A stretch of DNA of 64,000 bases, taken from CAYRNY01 sp964425755 (GTDB lineage: Bacteria; Chloroflexota; Anaerolineae; Aggregatilineales; Aggregatilineaceae). The stretch is taken from NCBI GenBank assembly GCA_964425755.1, contig CAYRNY010000010.1:1-64000 (forward strand). The letters are read 5' to 3'. The translations under genes were made by a program, and so were the position numbers. Shown in pieces: positions 50,752-59,437 of the stretch. The notes under the pieces were generated by a model. It did no database searches, was not told where the DNA came from, and was given only the letters and a program-made list of their open reading frames with translations. The number at the start of each line of letters is the position of its first letter. Within the stretch, counting starts at the first letter, position 1.

Positions 50752-52014
50752 TTAACGCGCCGGGGTGGGGGTGGCGCGTTCGGCGCTGTCCTGCGCGTCG
50801 GTTGTGTCAGAGGTATGGACCGGCGCGACCGGCAGCCAGTGCCAAGCAATCAGCGCCATGCCGAGGAACACGATCCCCGTTGCGGCGTACACGCTGCGCA
50901 GCCCGAACCACGCGACCAGCATCGCGCCGATCATCGGGGACACCGTGCGTGCTGCCGACATGATCGAGCTTTCCAGGCCGTAGACCGCGCCTTCTTCGCC
51001 GGGTTCGGTGTAGGCCGCCAACAGCGCGCTGATCGCCGGCATGATGCCCCCGGCTGCCGCGCCGGTTATCGTCAGCAGCGCGATGAACTGCCACACGTTG
51101 CCTACCGCGCTGATCGGCACGTAAAATATCCCCGCGCCAACCGCAGCGGCGATCAGCACGCGCCGGTGCCCGACGCGGTCCCCCAGGCGGCCCAGGTAGA
51201 TCGCGGCGACGGTCCCTGCTGCCGCTGCCGCTGCCAGCGCGACGCCGGTCAGGGTCGCGGCGCGGTCGGCGCTGCCCATCAGCTGCTGGATGAACAGCGG
51301 CGAGAACGGGAAGATCATCGTGCGGCCCAGGCGGCTCAGAAAGCGGGTCATATACGTCGTGCGCACGCCTTGCGCGTTCAGCACGTGTCGCCACGCCTCA
51401 AAGAACCCGATCGTGTGCCCGTTAACCGATTTTCGCGGCGCGGGTTTGAACTCTTCCTCCACGCCGAACCAGACCAGCAAGCCCGCGAAGAACAGCAGCA
51501 CGGCGGTGGCGATAAATGCGGCCTGGAAGCCGAGACTGTCCGCGACCACGCCGCCGATCAACGGGCCGAGCGAGACGCCGCCCCACAGCCCGACCTGTAG
51601 AATGCCCAGCGCGTACCCGGTGCGCTCGCGCGGCACGCTCGCCGCGACCAGCGCGGTCAGCGCACCGAGGATGCCGGTCAGCGCCCCCTGGACCGCGCGC
51701 AGCAGCACGAGTTGTTCGGCGTTGCGGACGAAGCCCATCGCCAGGATGATCACCGCGCCGCCAAGTGTGGCGCGCAAGACCATCATCTTCCGCCCGTGCC
51801 GGTCGGCCAGCGCGCCCCAGATCGGGGACGCGATCATCATCGTGAACGCCTGCGCCGAGAACACCATGCCGGACATGAACTCGATGCTCAGCCCGGTGCT
51901 CGACCCCAGGTCTTCGATGTACAGGGGCAGGAAGGGGAAAATGCTCGAAAAACCGACCGCCGAGACCAACTGCACGAAGGCGAGGATATACAGATTACGC
52001 TGCCAGGTTTTCAT
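50752..52014 (-). CDS. MFS multidrug-type efflux transporter
   Basis: A 420-residue integral membrane protein with 12 predicted helices. It has the MFS loop G-A-L-A-D-R-H-G-R-K near residue 77 and the antiporter-type G-V-S-L-G-P-L-I-G-G-V near 154. The fold and the L-Y-I-E-D-L-G start place it with small-molecule or drug exporters (MdtG-like). The substrate is unknown. The start at 52014 is preceded by GGACG; an upstream in-frame start at 52050 is less likely. It is divergent from the glyA-gcvT gene (192 bases apart). Confidence 0.92.
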   Translation of the reverse strand: MKTWQRNLYILAFVQLVSAVGFSSIFPFLPLYIEDLGSSTGLSIEFMSGMVFSAQAFTMMIASPIWGALADRHGRKMMVLRATLGGAVIILAMGFVRNAEQLVLLRAVQGALTGILGALTALVAASVPRERTGYALGILQVGLWGGVSLGPLIGGVVADSLGFQAAFIATAVLLFFAGLLVWFGVEEEFKPAPRKSVNGHTIGFFEAWRHVLNAQGVRTTYMTRFLSRLGRTMIFPFSPLFIQQLMGSADRAATLTGVALAAAAAAGTVAAIYLGRLGDRVGHRRVLIAAAVGAGIFYVPISAVGNVWQFIALLTITGAAAGGIMPAISALLAAYTEPGEEGAVYGLESSIMSAARTVSPMIGAMLVAWFGLRSVYAATGIVFLGMALIAWHWLPVAPVHTSDTTDAQDSAERATPTPAR

Positions 52015-52206
52015 TGTCGTCCGACACACCCATCTGCTGCCGTTGCGCAACTGCGCAATGAGGCAAGTCTAACGCGCCGCCGTGCAGTTTACAAGTGCGC
52101 CGGGGCTGCGGGCGGTAGCCATTCGCCCCCTGGCGTGTTAGAATTTCGCTGGCAAATAGCATTTTTTTCGAGGCGTTACTTAATAACCTGAGGAGCCGAA
52201 ACCGTA

Positions 52207-55200
52207 ATGGACGACTTTCTGTTTCGTGGCGATCTGGCTGACCTGGACCCGGACGTTGCAGCGATCGTTGATCTTGAAACGATCCGGCAGGCCAAGCGGC
52301 TGATCTTGATCCCTTCCGAGTCGAGCGTGCCGGTTGCGGTGCGGCAGGCGGTCGGCTCGGTGTTCCATAACATCTACGCCGAAGGCTATCCCAGCCAGGA
52401 TTGGCGCAAGCTGACCCAGTCGGAGATTCTCGATATCGATCTGCGGCTGGCGGAATACCGCCGCTATTCCGATCCGCGCTACTACAAGGGCACGGAGTTC
52501 GTGGACATCATCGAGAGCCTGGCGCGGCGGCGTGCGGCAGAGCTTTACGCTACCGAGCTTGTCGGCCCGGACGAGCTGTACGTGAACGTACAACCGCTCA
52601 GCGGCGCGCCCGCCAACAGCGCGGTCTACAGCGCGCTGCTGGAACCCGGCGACACGTTAATGGGCCTGAACCTGCTGCACGGCGGCCACCTCACGCACGG
52701 GTCGCCCGTGTCGCGCAGCGGGATGCTGTACAACGTGGTGAGCTACTCGGTGGACCCCGAAACCGAGCGCCTGAACTACGACACGATCCGCGAGCTGGCG
52801 CTGGAGCACAAACCCAAGATCATCATCGCGGGTTACACGTCCTATCCTTACGCCCCGGACTGGCGGCGCTTTGCGCAGATCGCGCACGAGGTCGGGGCGT
52901 ACCTGCTGGCGGACATTTCGCACGTTAGCGGGCTGGTGGCGGCGGGCGTGTTCCCCAGCCCGGTGGGTCATGCTGACGTGGTCAGCTTCACGACGCACAA
53001 GACGCTGGCCGGGCCGCGCGGCGCGGTGCTGCTGACGGCGGACCGGGCGCTGGCGCGCAAGCTCGACCGCGCGGTGTTCCCCGGTGAGCAAGGCGGGCCG
53101 CACGTCAACGCGATCGCGGCGATGGCGGTCGCGTTCAAGCTGGCGGGCACGGAGCAGTTTCGCGCGTTGCAGGCGCAGATCATCGCCAATGCGCGGGCGC
53201 TGGCGGCGCGGCTGGCCGAGCGCGGGCTGCGCATCCCGCATGACGGCACGGAATCGCACATGCTGTTGGTGGACTGCAAGAGCGTTCGCGGCGCGGACGG
53301 GACGCCCCTCAGCGGGGATATGGCGGCGCGCATCCTGGACCTGGCGGGGATCGTCTGCAACCGCAACACGATCCCGGGCGATAGCTCGCCGTTCCGCGCG
53401 ACGGGCATCCGGCTCGGCACGCCCTGGATCACACAGCGCGGCTTCCGTGAAGTGCAGGTCGCGCCGTTGGGCGATATGATCGCGGACCTGCTGCTGGCCT
53501 GCGAGCCGTTCAGCTATCCGGGCGCGGGCGGGCAGCCGCAATGGCGCGCCAAAGTCGATCCGGACGTGCTGATCGCCGTGCGGCAGGAAGCGTCCCGGCT
53601 GGCGTCGGCAGCGGGGATCGATATCGACGTGCCTGATCTGGCGGCGTATCCGAAAGAGGCCGACGCAGCGGCGGAGCATTTCCGCGTGCTGCCGGAGCAT
53701 CCGGAAACCGAGGCTGAATGGAACTGGCGCACGATCGATGTGTACGGCGATGCCGCCGCCGATTTCCTCGACGCGGTACTGACCAGCGACGTTTATACGC
53801 TGGCGGATGGCGAATACCAGCCCGCCTGGGTGCTCGATGCGGACGGTGCGCCCCTGACGCGTGCGATCCTGCACCGGCTTTACGACCGCACCTATCACCT
53901 GCACGTGGAGCAACATGTCGAGCAGGTGGCGGCATGGCTGCGCATGTTGTCGGATGGTTTTGTGCGTTTCGATCCGCAGGATGTGCACGGCAAGGTGCCC
54001 GGCCCGGTCAGCGTGACCGTGCTCTCCGACGCGCCGGACATGGAAGCATTCGACGCGTGGGACATCGACACGAACTGGGCCGCCGAGGGCACCGGCTACG
54101 TGCCAGACAAGGCGTATTTCATCGGCTGCCGCGGTGACCAATACATCGGGCCGACCGGCGATCCGCTGCCGGGGTTCACCTGGGCCGAGGAAGAAGGCGA
54201 GCTGAAGACCACCCCCCTGCACGCGCTGCACAAGGAACTCGGCGCGAAGATGGTTCCCTTTGCGGGCTACGATATGCCGGTCTGGTACACGTCGGTCAGC
54301 GAGGAACACGTCGCCACGCGCACCGGCGCAGGGTTGTTTGATGTCTCGCACATGGGCGTGTTTGACTTCCGGGGGCCGGGCGTTGACGTGTTCCTGAATG
54401 CGCTGACGACCAACGACGTCACCAAGCTGGCACCGGGGCAGGCGCATTACAGCTACCTGCTCGGCGTGGATGGCGTCCCAGTGGACGATATCTTTGTCTA
54501 CCGGCTGGATTGGGATCACGTGATGATGGTCGTCAACGCCGCGAACAACGACAAGGACTGGGCCTGGATCAACGGCCTGCTGCGCGGCGAATGGCTGGCC
54601 GACCCGGACCGCCCCTGGATCGCGCTGCCGGGGCGGGACGCCGTCGAGATGCGCGACCTGCGCGATCCGGCGGTGGGCGCGGAGCGGCGCGTCGACCTGG
54701 CGTTGCAAGGCCCCCTCAGCCGCGACATCCTGCTCAGCCTGCGCGGTGATGACGCCCTCAAAGCGCAGATTGAGCGCATGCCCTGGGCCGGGATCGCGCG
54801 CGGCGAGTTGGGCGGCTACGACCTGATCATCACGCGTACCGGCTACACGGGCGAGCGCGTCGCGTTTGAGTTGTTCGTCAATCCCGACGACGCGCCGAAC
54901 CTGTTCAGGGACCTCGTCGAAGCCGGGGCGACGCCGGTCGGCCTGGCCGCGCGCGACAGCCTGCGCACCGAGGCGGGGCTGCCGCTGTACGGGCACGAGT
55001 TGGCGGGCGATCTTGGCCTGAACCCGGCGGATGCGGGGTTCGCGGGATTCGTCAAGCTGTGGAAGCCGTTCTTCGTCGGCAAGAAAGCGTTTGTGGCGCA
55101 CGAACTGCAACGCGACGCGGTGGTGGCGCGCTTCCGCATGGACGCAAAAGGTGTGCGCGCGCCGCACCCCGGCGATCCGCTGGTGGATGGGCGCGGGCGC

Positions 55201-55422
55201 GTGGTCGGCGTGGTAACGTCGTGCAGCATCGATACCGAGGGCTTCCAGTTAGGTCAGGCGTACATCAAGCTGGACTACGCCGAAGCCGGGACGCCGCTGT
55301 ACGTGTTCCAGGGCGCGGACCGGCTCAAGCTCAAGCAGCCGTTCGGCGAGCTTGGCATGGGCGACCGCACGGTCGTGCCGTCCCCGGTCACGGTGCTGAC
55401 GCGCTTCCCGAAGCGGAAGTAG
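52207..55422 (+). CDS. glyA-gcvT: Serine hydroxymethyltransferase-aminomethyltransferase (GlyA-GcvT) fusion
   Basis: A single 1071-residue protein. Residues about 1-455 are SHMT-like: L-I-P-S-E-S near 40, H-G-G-H-L-T-H-G near 161, and the PLP lysine in T-T-H-K-T-L-A-G-P-R-G (Lys265). An insertion of about 25 residues follows the conserved Y-A-E-G-Y-P. Residues about 505-600 look like a partial GcvT N-terminal domain (D-V-Y-G-D-A-A-A-D-F-L-D-A-V-L-T-S-D-V). Residues 668-1071 are a full T-protein (L-F-D-V-S-H-M-G, L-R-T-E-A-G-L-P-L-Y-G-H-E). Both active halves use tetrahydrofolate, so methylene-THF made from glycine by the T-protein could pass directly to SHMT to make serine. GAGGAG precedes the ATG. 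Confidence 0.93.
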   Translation: MDDFLFRGDLADLDPDVAAIVDLETIRQAKRLILIPSESSVPVAVRQAVGSVFHNIYAEGYPSQDWRKLTQSEILDIDLRLAEYRRYSDPRYYKGTEFVDIIESLARRRAAELYATELVGPDELYVNVQPLSGAPANSAVYSALLEPGDTLMGLNLLHGGHLTHGSPVSRSGMLYNVVSYSVDPETERLNYDTIRELALEHKPKIIIAGYTSYPYAPDWRRFAQIAHEVGAYLLADISHVSGLVAAGVFPSPVGHADVVSFTTHKTLAGPRGAVLLTADRALARKLDRAVFPGEQGGPHVNAIAAMAVAFKLAGTEQFRALQAQIIANARALAARLAERGLRIPHDGTESHMLLVDCKSVRGADGTPLSGDMAARILDLAGIVCNRNTIPGDSSPFRATGIRLGTPWITQRGFREVQVAPLGDMIADLLLACEPFSYPGAGGQPQWRAKVDPDVLIAVRQEASRLASAAGIDIDVPDLAAYPKEADAAAEHFRVLPEHPETEAEWNWRTIDVYGDAAADFLDAVLTSDVYTLADGEYQPAWVLDADGAPLTRAILHRLYDRTYHLHVEQHVEQVAAWLRMLSDGFVRFDPQDVHGKVPGPVSVTVLSDAPDMEAFDAWDIDTNWAAEGTGYVPDKAYFIGCRGDQYIGPTGDPLPGFTWAEEEGELKTTPLHALHKELGAKMVPFAGYDMPVWYTSVSEEHVATRTGAGLFDVSHMGVFDFRGPGVDVFLNALTTNDVTKLAPGQAHYSYLLGVDGVPVDDIFVYRLDWDHVMMVVNAANNDKDWAWINGLLRGEWLADPDRPWIALPGRDAVEMRDLRDPAVGAERRVDLALQGPLSRDILLSLRGDDALKAQIERMPWAGIARGELGGYDLIITRTGYTGERVAFELFVNPDDAPNLFRDLVEAGATPVGLAARDSLRTEAGLPLYGHELAGDLGLNPADAGFAGFVKLWKPFFVGKKAFVAHELQRDAVVARFRMDAKGVRAPHPGDPLVDGRGRVVGVVTSCSIDTEGFQLGQAYIKLDYAEAGTPLYVFQGADRLKLKQPFGELGMGDRTVVPSPVTVLTRFPKRK

Positions 55423-55459
55423 TTATCGGTTGTTGCTGGTTGGTTCTTGGTAGCATGTT

Positions 55460-55489
55460 GCCCCCGGTCGCGTGGGTGCGGTCGGGGGC
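55460..55489. terminator. Bidirectional hairpin between convergent genes
   Basis: GCCCCCG (55460-55466) and CGGGGGC (55483-55489) pair between the glyA-gcvT and EamA genes. No T-tract is present. Confidence 0.45.
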
Positions 55490-55509
55490 GCTGGTGTATG
55501 TCGTGCTGG

Positions 55510-56490
55510 TCAGTCTCCCGCCGGGCCGGGAATCGGTGCGCCGTTCAGCCGCTGCAGGCGTCGCCGTGCCGTCGCTCGCAGCAGTACCACACCGGCCATG
55601 ATCAGCACCGCGCCCATGATCTCGATCGGACTCAGGCGCTCGCCCAGCGTGGCGTATGCGATCACGGCGGTGAACGCGGGTTCGGTCGTCATGATCAGGT
55701 TGGCGACGCTGGACGCGAGGTAGCTCAGGCTGACGTTGTACAACCCGTAGCCGCCCACCGTCGGGACCGCCGCCAGCAGCAACAGAATCCCCCACCCGCC
55801 GAGCGCGTCACCCAGCCAGAACAGGTCGCCTGGGGTCGGCGCGGTCCCCGGCAGGATGTCGCCCGGCAGCAGGTTGAATCCGAGCAGGAACACGCTGCCG
55901 AAGCCGAACGTATAGAGCAGCGTGGTCCAGGGATTCAGGCCCCGCTGAGATGACGAACGCCCCAGCAGGCTGTAGACCGCGTAGCTCAGGCCGGAGAGGA
56001 TGCCGGTCAGAATCCCGGCGAGGTTGGTCTGCCACGCCGAAAGACGCAGCGCCCCCGCGATCAGCGTGCAGCCGATGATGCTCAGCGCGACCGCGAGCAG
56101 CTTTGGCCCGTCCAGTGGCTCGCCAAGCAGCCGCCAGCCGAGCAGCGCGGTAAATGCAGCGGAACTGTACACCAGCACGGTCGCGACCGCCGCACCATTG
56201 TGCGCTACGGACAGCGTCCACAGCGAGTTGAACAGCGCCAGCACCAGCCCGTATACGATGAGACCGCGCAGGTCGCCGCGCCGGATCCGCAGCAGGCGCG
56301 CGGCGGCCAGGCCGAGCACCGCGATCAGGGTGAGCGTCACGAACACGGCGCGCCACAACGCCAGCAGCAGCGGCGGCATAGCGTAGGTATCGACCAGGTG
56401 GCGGATGAAGATCGCGGTGGTGGAGAGGAAGACGGCGCTCACCAGGGCAGCGAGGTAACCGCGCGTGGTGCTGGTCGCTTCGGCGGGCAT
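55510..56490 (-). CDS. EamA/DMT-family transporter
   Basis: A 326-residue protein with about ten hydrophobic segments in two homologous halves, each of the EamA type (A-L-V-S-A-V-F-L-S-T-T-A-I-F near the start and T-L-G-E-R-L-S-P-I-E-I-M-G-A-V-L near residue 285). Members export amino acids or other metabolites. The substrate is unknown. AAAGG before the ATG at 56490 supports the start. It is convergent with glyA-gcvT; a link to serine or glycine export is tempting but unsupported. Confidence 0.9.
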   Translation of the reverse strand: MPAEATSTTRGYLAALVSAVFLSTTAIFIRHLVDTYAMPPLLLALWRAVFVTLTLIAVLGLAAARLLRIRRGDLRGLIVYGLVLALFNSLWTLSVAHNGAAVATVLVYSSAAFTALLGWRLLGEPLDGPKLLAVALSIIGCTLIAGALRLSAWQTNLAGILTGILSGLSYAVYSLLGRSSSQRGLNPWTTLLYTFGFGSVFLLGFNLLPGDILPGTAPTPGDLFWLGDALGGWGILLLLAAVPTVGGYGLYNVSLSYLASSVANLIMTTEPAFTAVIAYATLGERLSPIEIMGAVLIMAGVVLLRATARRRLQRLNGAPIPGPAGD

Positions 56491-56651
56491 GGGCAGGACC
56501 TTTCGGGCGGATCAGTGGCGCGAATAACACGGACGCGAGTTTACGCGCCGGTCCGCGTTTCCGGTAGGGCCAAGGCGAACCAATAGGGCCGCGTAGTGCC
56601 GCCGCGAGCGAGCATCACCCGTACCGCGTTGCCGAGCGCCACGGCCCACAC

Positions 56652-56681
56652 TTGACGCGGCATACCCGCGCCGACTATAAT
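56652..56681 (+). promoter_or_regulatory. Promoter of tRNA-Val
   Basis: TTGACG (56652-56657) and TATAAT (56676-56681) are 18 bases apart, with the tRNA starting 13 bases after the -10. Confidence 0.8.
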
Positions 56682-56693
56682 GCACGCAGCAAC

Positions 56694-56767
56694 GGGTGGC
56701 TAGCTCAGCTGGATAGAGCACTTCCCTTACAAGGAAGGGGTCAGGGGTTCAAGTCCCTTGCCACCCA
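56694..56767 (+). tRNA. tRNA-Val (anticodon TAC)
   Basis: A complete cloverleaf of 74 bases. The acceptor stem is GGGTGGC with GCCACCC, the D arm contains GCTCAGCTGGATAGAGC, and the anticodon arm is CTTCC-CTTACAA-GGAAG with anticodon TAC. The T loop is TTCAAGT and the discriminator base A. No CCA is encoded. TAC reads GUA and, by wobble, other valine codons. Confidence 0.95.
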
Positions 56768-56776
56768 CAGCCGAGA

Positions 56777-56801
56777 CGCTCCGCACAGGCGGGGCGTTTT
56801 T
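56777..56801 (+). terminator. Terminator of tRNA-Val
   Basis: CGCTCCGC (56777-56784), loop ACAG and GCGGGGCG (56789-56796) with one G-U, followed by TTTTT. Confidence 0.8.
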
Positions 56802-56889
56802 GATTCGGGGCGCGTGGCACGGCGCGGCAGATATGCTACACTCGAACGCGGACGCTCGATGACCGCGATTCAGATCGAACGGAGAGAGC

Positions 56890-58080
56890 ATGACCCGACG
56901 CGCGCGTATCGCAATTGAGACTCTGCTGGTGAACGCGTTGATCCTGTCCTCGCTGTACCAGCTATTCGTGTACCTGACGAACCGCCGTTTCTGGCAGCAG
57001 GAACCGCCACCGCCCGCCGAACACACGCCTTCCGTCAGCGCGATCATCCCGCTGCGTGGCAAAACGCTGGACACGCTCGCGTTGTTGCACCTGGCCGCAG
57101 TCAACGCGCCGACGGACGCCTACGAGGTGATCCTGGTGCTGCAGGATGAGAGCGATCCGGCGTATGATGTCGCGCAGCAGGTGGCGCGAGACTATCCCGA
57201 CCGGGTGCGGATCGTGCTCAGCGGGCCGCCGGGGGATCACGTCACGCGCATGCACCAGGTCAACGCCGGTTACGCGGCTGCAAACGGCGACCTGATCGCG
57301 TTTGTCGAGCCGTCCGCCCAACTCAGCGCGGAACTGTGGCATACGGCGCTCGCGGCGCTCGACGATCCGGGGGTGGGGGCGGTGTTCGCACCGCCGCTGG
57401 TGCGCGAACCCGAACGCCGCGGTGGTAGCCCCGTGCCGACCGGCGGCGAGATGCTGGTCGCGCTGCACATCAACCATGCCCGCACGGCGGGCCTGCCCTT
57501 CGCCGCGCTGAGCAACCGCGTTAAGACGCTGGAACGCGGCTTCGTGGTGGTGCGGCGTCAGGCCCTCGCGGAGATCGGCGGGTTGCTGCACCTGCTGGAT
57601 CAGGTGGCGGGGATCACCGCGCTGGGCCGGGCCGTGCGCGAGATGGGATACGTGATCCGCGCGCTTCCGGTCCCGGTGCTGCTGGTGCCGGAGCCGCTGG
57701 CGGTCAGCGAGGCAACCGCGCAGTTGCGGCGGGTCCTGGTCGCCAATCGCGCCACGAACCTGCCGGACTTTCTCGCGTGGCCGTTCACCAACCCGCTGAC
57801 CATCGGTTTCCTGCTCGGCCTGATCACGGAACGCGAGGGGCGCTGGTGGGGGCGGCAGACGTGGTATTTCTTCGTGTGGCTGCGCATGGCGATCGCGGTC
57901 GAACTGGACCGCATCCGGTTCGGGCGGGCGTTCAATTGGGGCGCGTACGCGCAGTTGTTCATGCTGGATACGTTCATCGCGCCGGTGCTGTGGGCGCGGG
58001 CGTGGGTGCAGCGCGTCGTGACGCAGGACGGGCGCACGTACCGCGTGGACCAGGGCGGGCGTGCCAGGCCGGAACCGTAA
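56890..58080 (+). CDS. GT21-like glycosyltransferase (HpnI / ceramide glucosyltransferase type)
   Basis: A 396-residue membrane-associated glycosyltransferase. An N-terminal hydrophobic helix (residues 8-28) is followed by P-S-V-S-A-I-I-P-L-R-G-K and Y-E-V-I-L-V-L-Q-D-E-S-D-P-A, the GT-A fold pattern of the ceramide-glucosyltransferase and hopanoid HpnI family. V-N-A-G-Y-A-A-A-N-G-D-L-I-A-F-V and a pair of C-terminal hydrophobic segments follow. The ending R-T-Y-R-V-D is also typical. It should transfer a sugar to a lipid at the membrane. GGAGAGAG lies before the ATG. Acceptor unknown; no squalene-hopene genes are nearby. Confidence 0.75.
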   Translation: MTRRARIAIETLLVNALILSSLYQLFVYLTNRRFWQQEPPPPAEHTPSVSAIIPLRGKTLDTLALLHLAAVNAPTDAYEVILVLQDESDPAYDVAQQVARDYPDRVRIVLSGPPGDHVTRMHQVNAGYAAANGDLIAFVEPSAQLSAELWHTALAALDDPGVGAVFAPPLVREPERRGGSPVPTGGEMLVALHINHARTAGLPFAALSNRVKTLERGFVVVRRQALAEIGGLLHLLDQVAGITALGRAVREMGYVIRALPVPVLLVPEPLAVSEATAQLRRVLVANRATNLPDFLAWPFTNPLTIGFLLGLITEREGRWWGRQTWYFFVWLRMAIAVELDRIRFGRAFNWGAYAQLFMLDTFIAPVLWARAWVQRVVTQDGRTYRVDQGGRARPEP

Positions 58081-58160
58081 GCGAGCGGCGCGTGGGCATG
58101 TGCATGCTGCTTGTGCGAAACTGTTACCGTAGTTGTTCGCAGATGATATGAGCACAGCGC

Positions 58161-58829
58161 ATGCCCAAACCGAGACGCAAACGCCGTACATTGATACTGA
58201 TTGGGTTGATCGCGGTATTGTCTTCCGTCGTGACGCTGGTGGTGCTGGCGCTGGATGAACCTGCCGTGCCGCAGGACGCCCAACTTGCCACCGGCACCCC
58301 GATCCCGGAGGCGCTGGTTTACCACGTCGTGCCGGATCAGTCGCAACTCCGCGTGACCGTCGATTCGCAGTTTGGCGCGATCGTGGGCGGGTACGCGATG
58401 GGCGCGGGGACGGTCGCACTCAGCGCCGGGGATGGCGGCTGGTACGTGATCGCTAACCTGACGTTTGACGCGCGCACGCTTGATATCGGCAACGAGCAGC
58501 TTAACGCGATCATGCGCCGCGCGCTGGAGGTCGAGCGGTATCCTGACGGCATCTTCGTCGCTACCAGCCGCGCCTCGGTGCCGGATTTTGACGCCGCACG
58601 CGCGGTTGAGCTGGTGGGGCAGTTGGAGCTGCACGGCCAGGTGCGGGACTACACGATCCCGACGACGGTCACGCGCGACGGCGACACGCTCACGCTGCGG
58701 GCGCAGATCGTGATCGACGCCGGCGCGTTTGGCGTCAACATCCCCGCGCTGATCGCGGACGACGACCTCGACGCCGACCTGCGCGTCACGGCGCGGCGGC
58801 AGTCACCTGTGCCTTCGACGGTGGAATGA
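58161..58829 (+). CDS. YceI-like lipocalin-fold secreted protein
   Basis: A 222-residue protein with an N-terminal membrane anchor or signal (residues 9-31). The C-terminal 170 residues have the YceI pattern: V-P-D-Q-S-Q-L-R-V-T-V near residue 56, F-G-A-I-V-G-G-Y-A-M-G-A-G-T-V and V-E-R-Y-P-D-G-I-F. V-G-Q-L-E-L-H-G-Q-V-R-D-Y-T-I-P follows. YceI domains bind isoprenoid lipids. The start codon has only a weak ribosome site. It lies 80 bases after the glycosyltransferase gene on the same strand, so both may act at the membrane on a lipid substrate. Confidence 0.85.
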   Translation: MPKPRRKRRTLILIGLIAVLSSVVTLVVLALDEPAVPQDAQLATGTPIPEALVYHVVPDQSQLRVTVDSQFGAIVGGYAMGAGTVALSAGDGGWYVIANLTFDARTLDIGNEQLNAIMRRALEVERYPDGIFVATSRASVPDFDAARAVELVGQLELHGQVRDYTIPTTVTRDGDTLTLRAQIVIDAGAFGVNIPALIADDDLDADLRVTARRQSPVPSTVE

Positions 58830-58840
58830 CCGTGCGCGGC

Positions 58841-59437
58841 TCACGTCTTATAACGCACCCCGTCCCGCAGCAGTGCATTGTGCAGCGCGACGGCACGCGG
58901 ATCGATGATACGTCCCTTTTTGATCAGGTAGCGCAGCACGGAGTCGACCGCCAGCAGAACCGCCGAATCAAGCGTGCGTTCCATCTCACGGCGCAGGCGT
59001 TTCGCGCGTTTGCCTGTGCGGGTCGGCTCGCTGAGGTCCGCCACGAACAGAATCTTGGCCGGCAGCGCCATCCCCGGCGCGCCGGTGGTGTGCAGCGTGC
59101 AGGCTTCGCGCAGCAGCGGGTCGTCCAGGTCGAAGCGTTCGGCGGCCAGCGCGTAGCTTACCGCGCCGTGCAGCAGTAGCGGCACTTCGCGCTCGGTCGG
59201 CGTGATCGGCAGGTGCTGCGCTTCCGCGTAGGCCAGCAGGCGCGCGTCGTCCCAGTCTTTCGCCACGTCGTGAATCCAGGCCGCCAGCCGCACGCGCGAC
59301 GTTTCCTGCGGGGCGTAGCGCGCGGCGAGCCGGGCGGCGGTCGTGACCACGCCGCGCACGTGCGTGACCCGTTCCGGGGATAGCTGCGCTTCGGCCCACG
59401 CGCCGACCTGCGCTTCCAGGGCCGGGTTAATCTCCAT
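58841..59437 (-). CDS. HD-domain protein, YqeK-like dinucleotide tetraphosphatase
   Basis: A 198-residue cytoplasmic HD-superfamily hydrolase. H-V-R-G-V near residue 26, W-I-H-D-V-A-K-D near 54, L-L-H-G-A-V near 88 and a later His/Asp region (C-T-L-H-T-T-G-A) match YqeK, which cleaves diadenosine tetraphosphate symmetrically. It is the last gene of a minus-strand cluster, overlapping the phosphomutase-like gene by 11 bases. No nadD gene is adjacent here, unlike in many Firmicutes. Confidence 0.8.
   Translation of the reverse strand: MEINPALEAQVGAWAEAQLSPERVTHVRGVVTTAARLAARYAPQETSRVRLAAWIHDVAKDWDDARLLAYAEAQHLPITPTEREVPLLLHGAVSYALAAERFDLDDPLLREACTLHTTGAPGMALPAKILFVADLSEPTRTGKRAKRLRREMERTLDSAVLLAVDSVLRYLIKKGRIIDPRAVALHNALLRDGVRYKT

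Noticed and set aside
52657..55167. An 836-codon minus-strand open frame inside glyA-gcvT
   Set aside because: It is a GC-driven shadow; the plus-strand frame has full SHMT and T-protein motifs.
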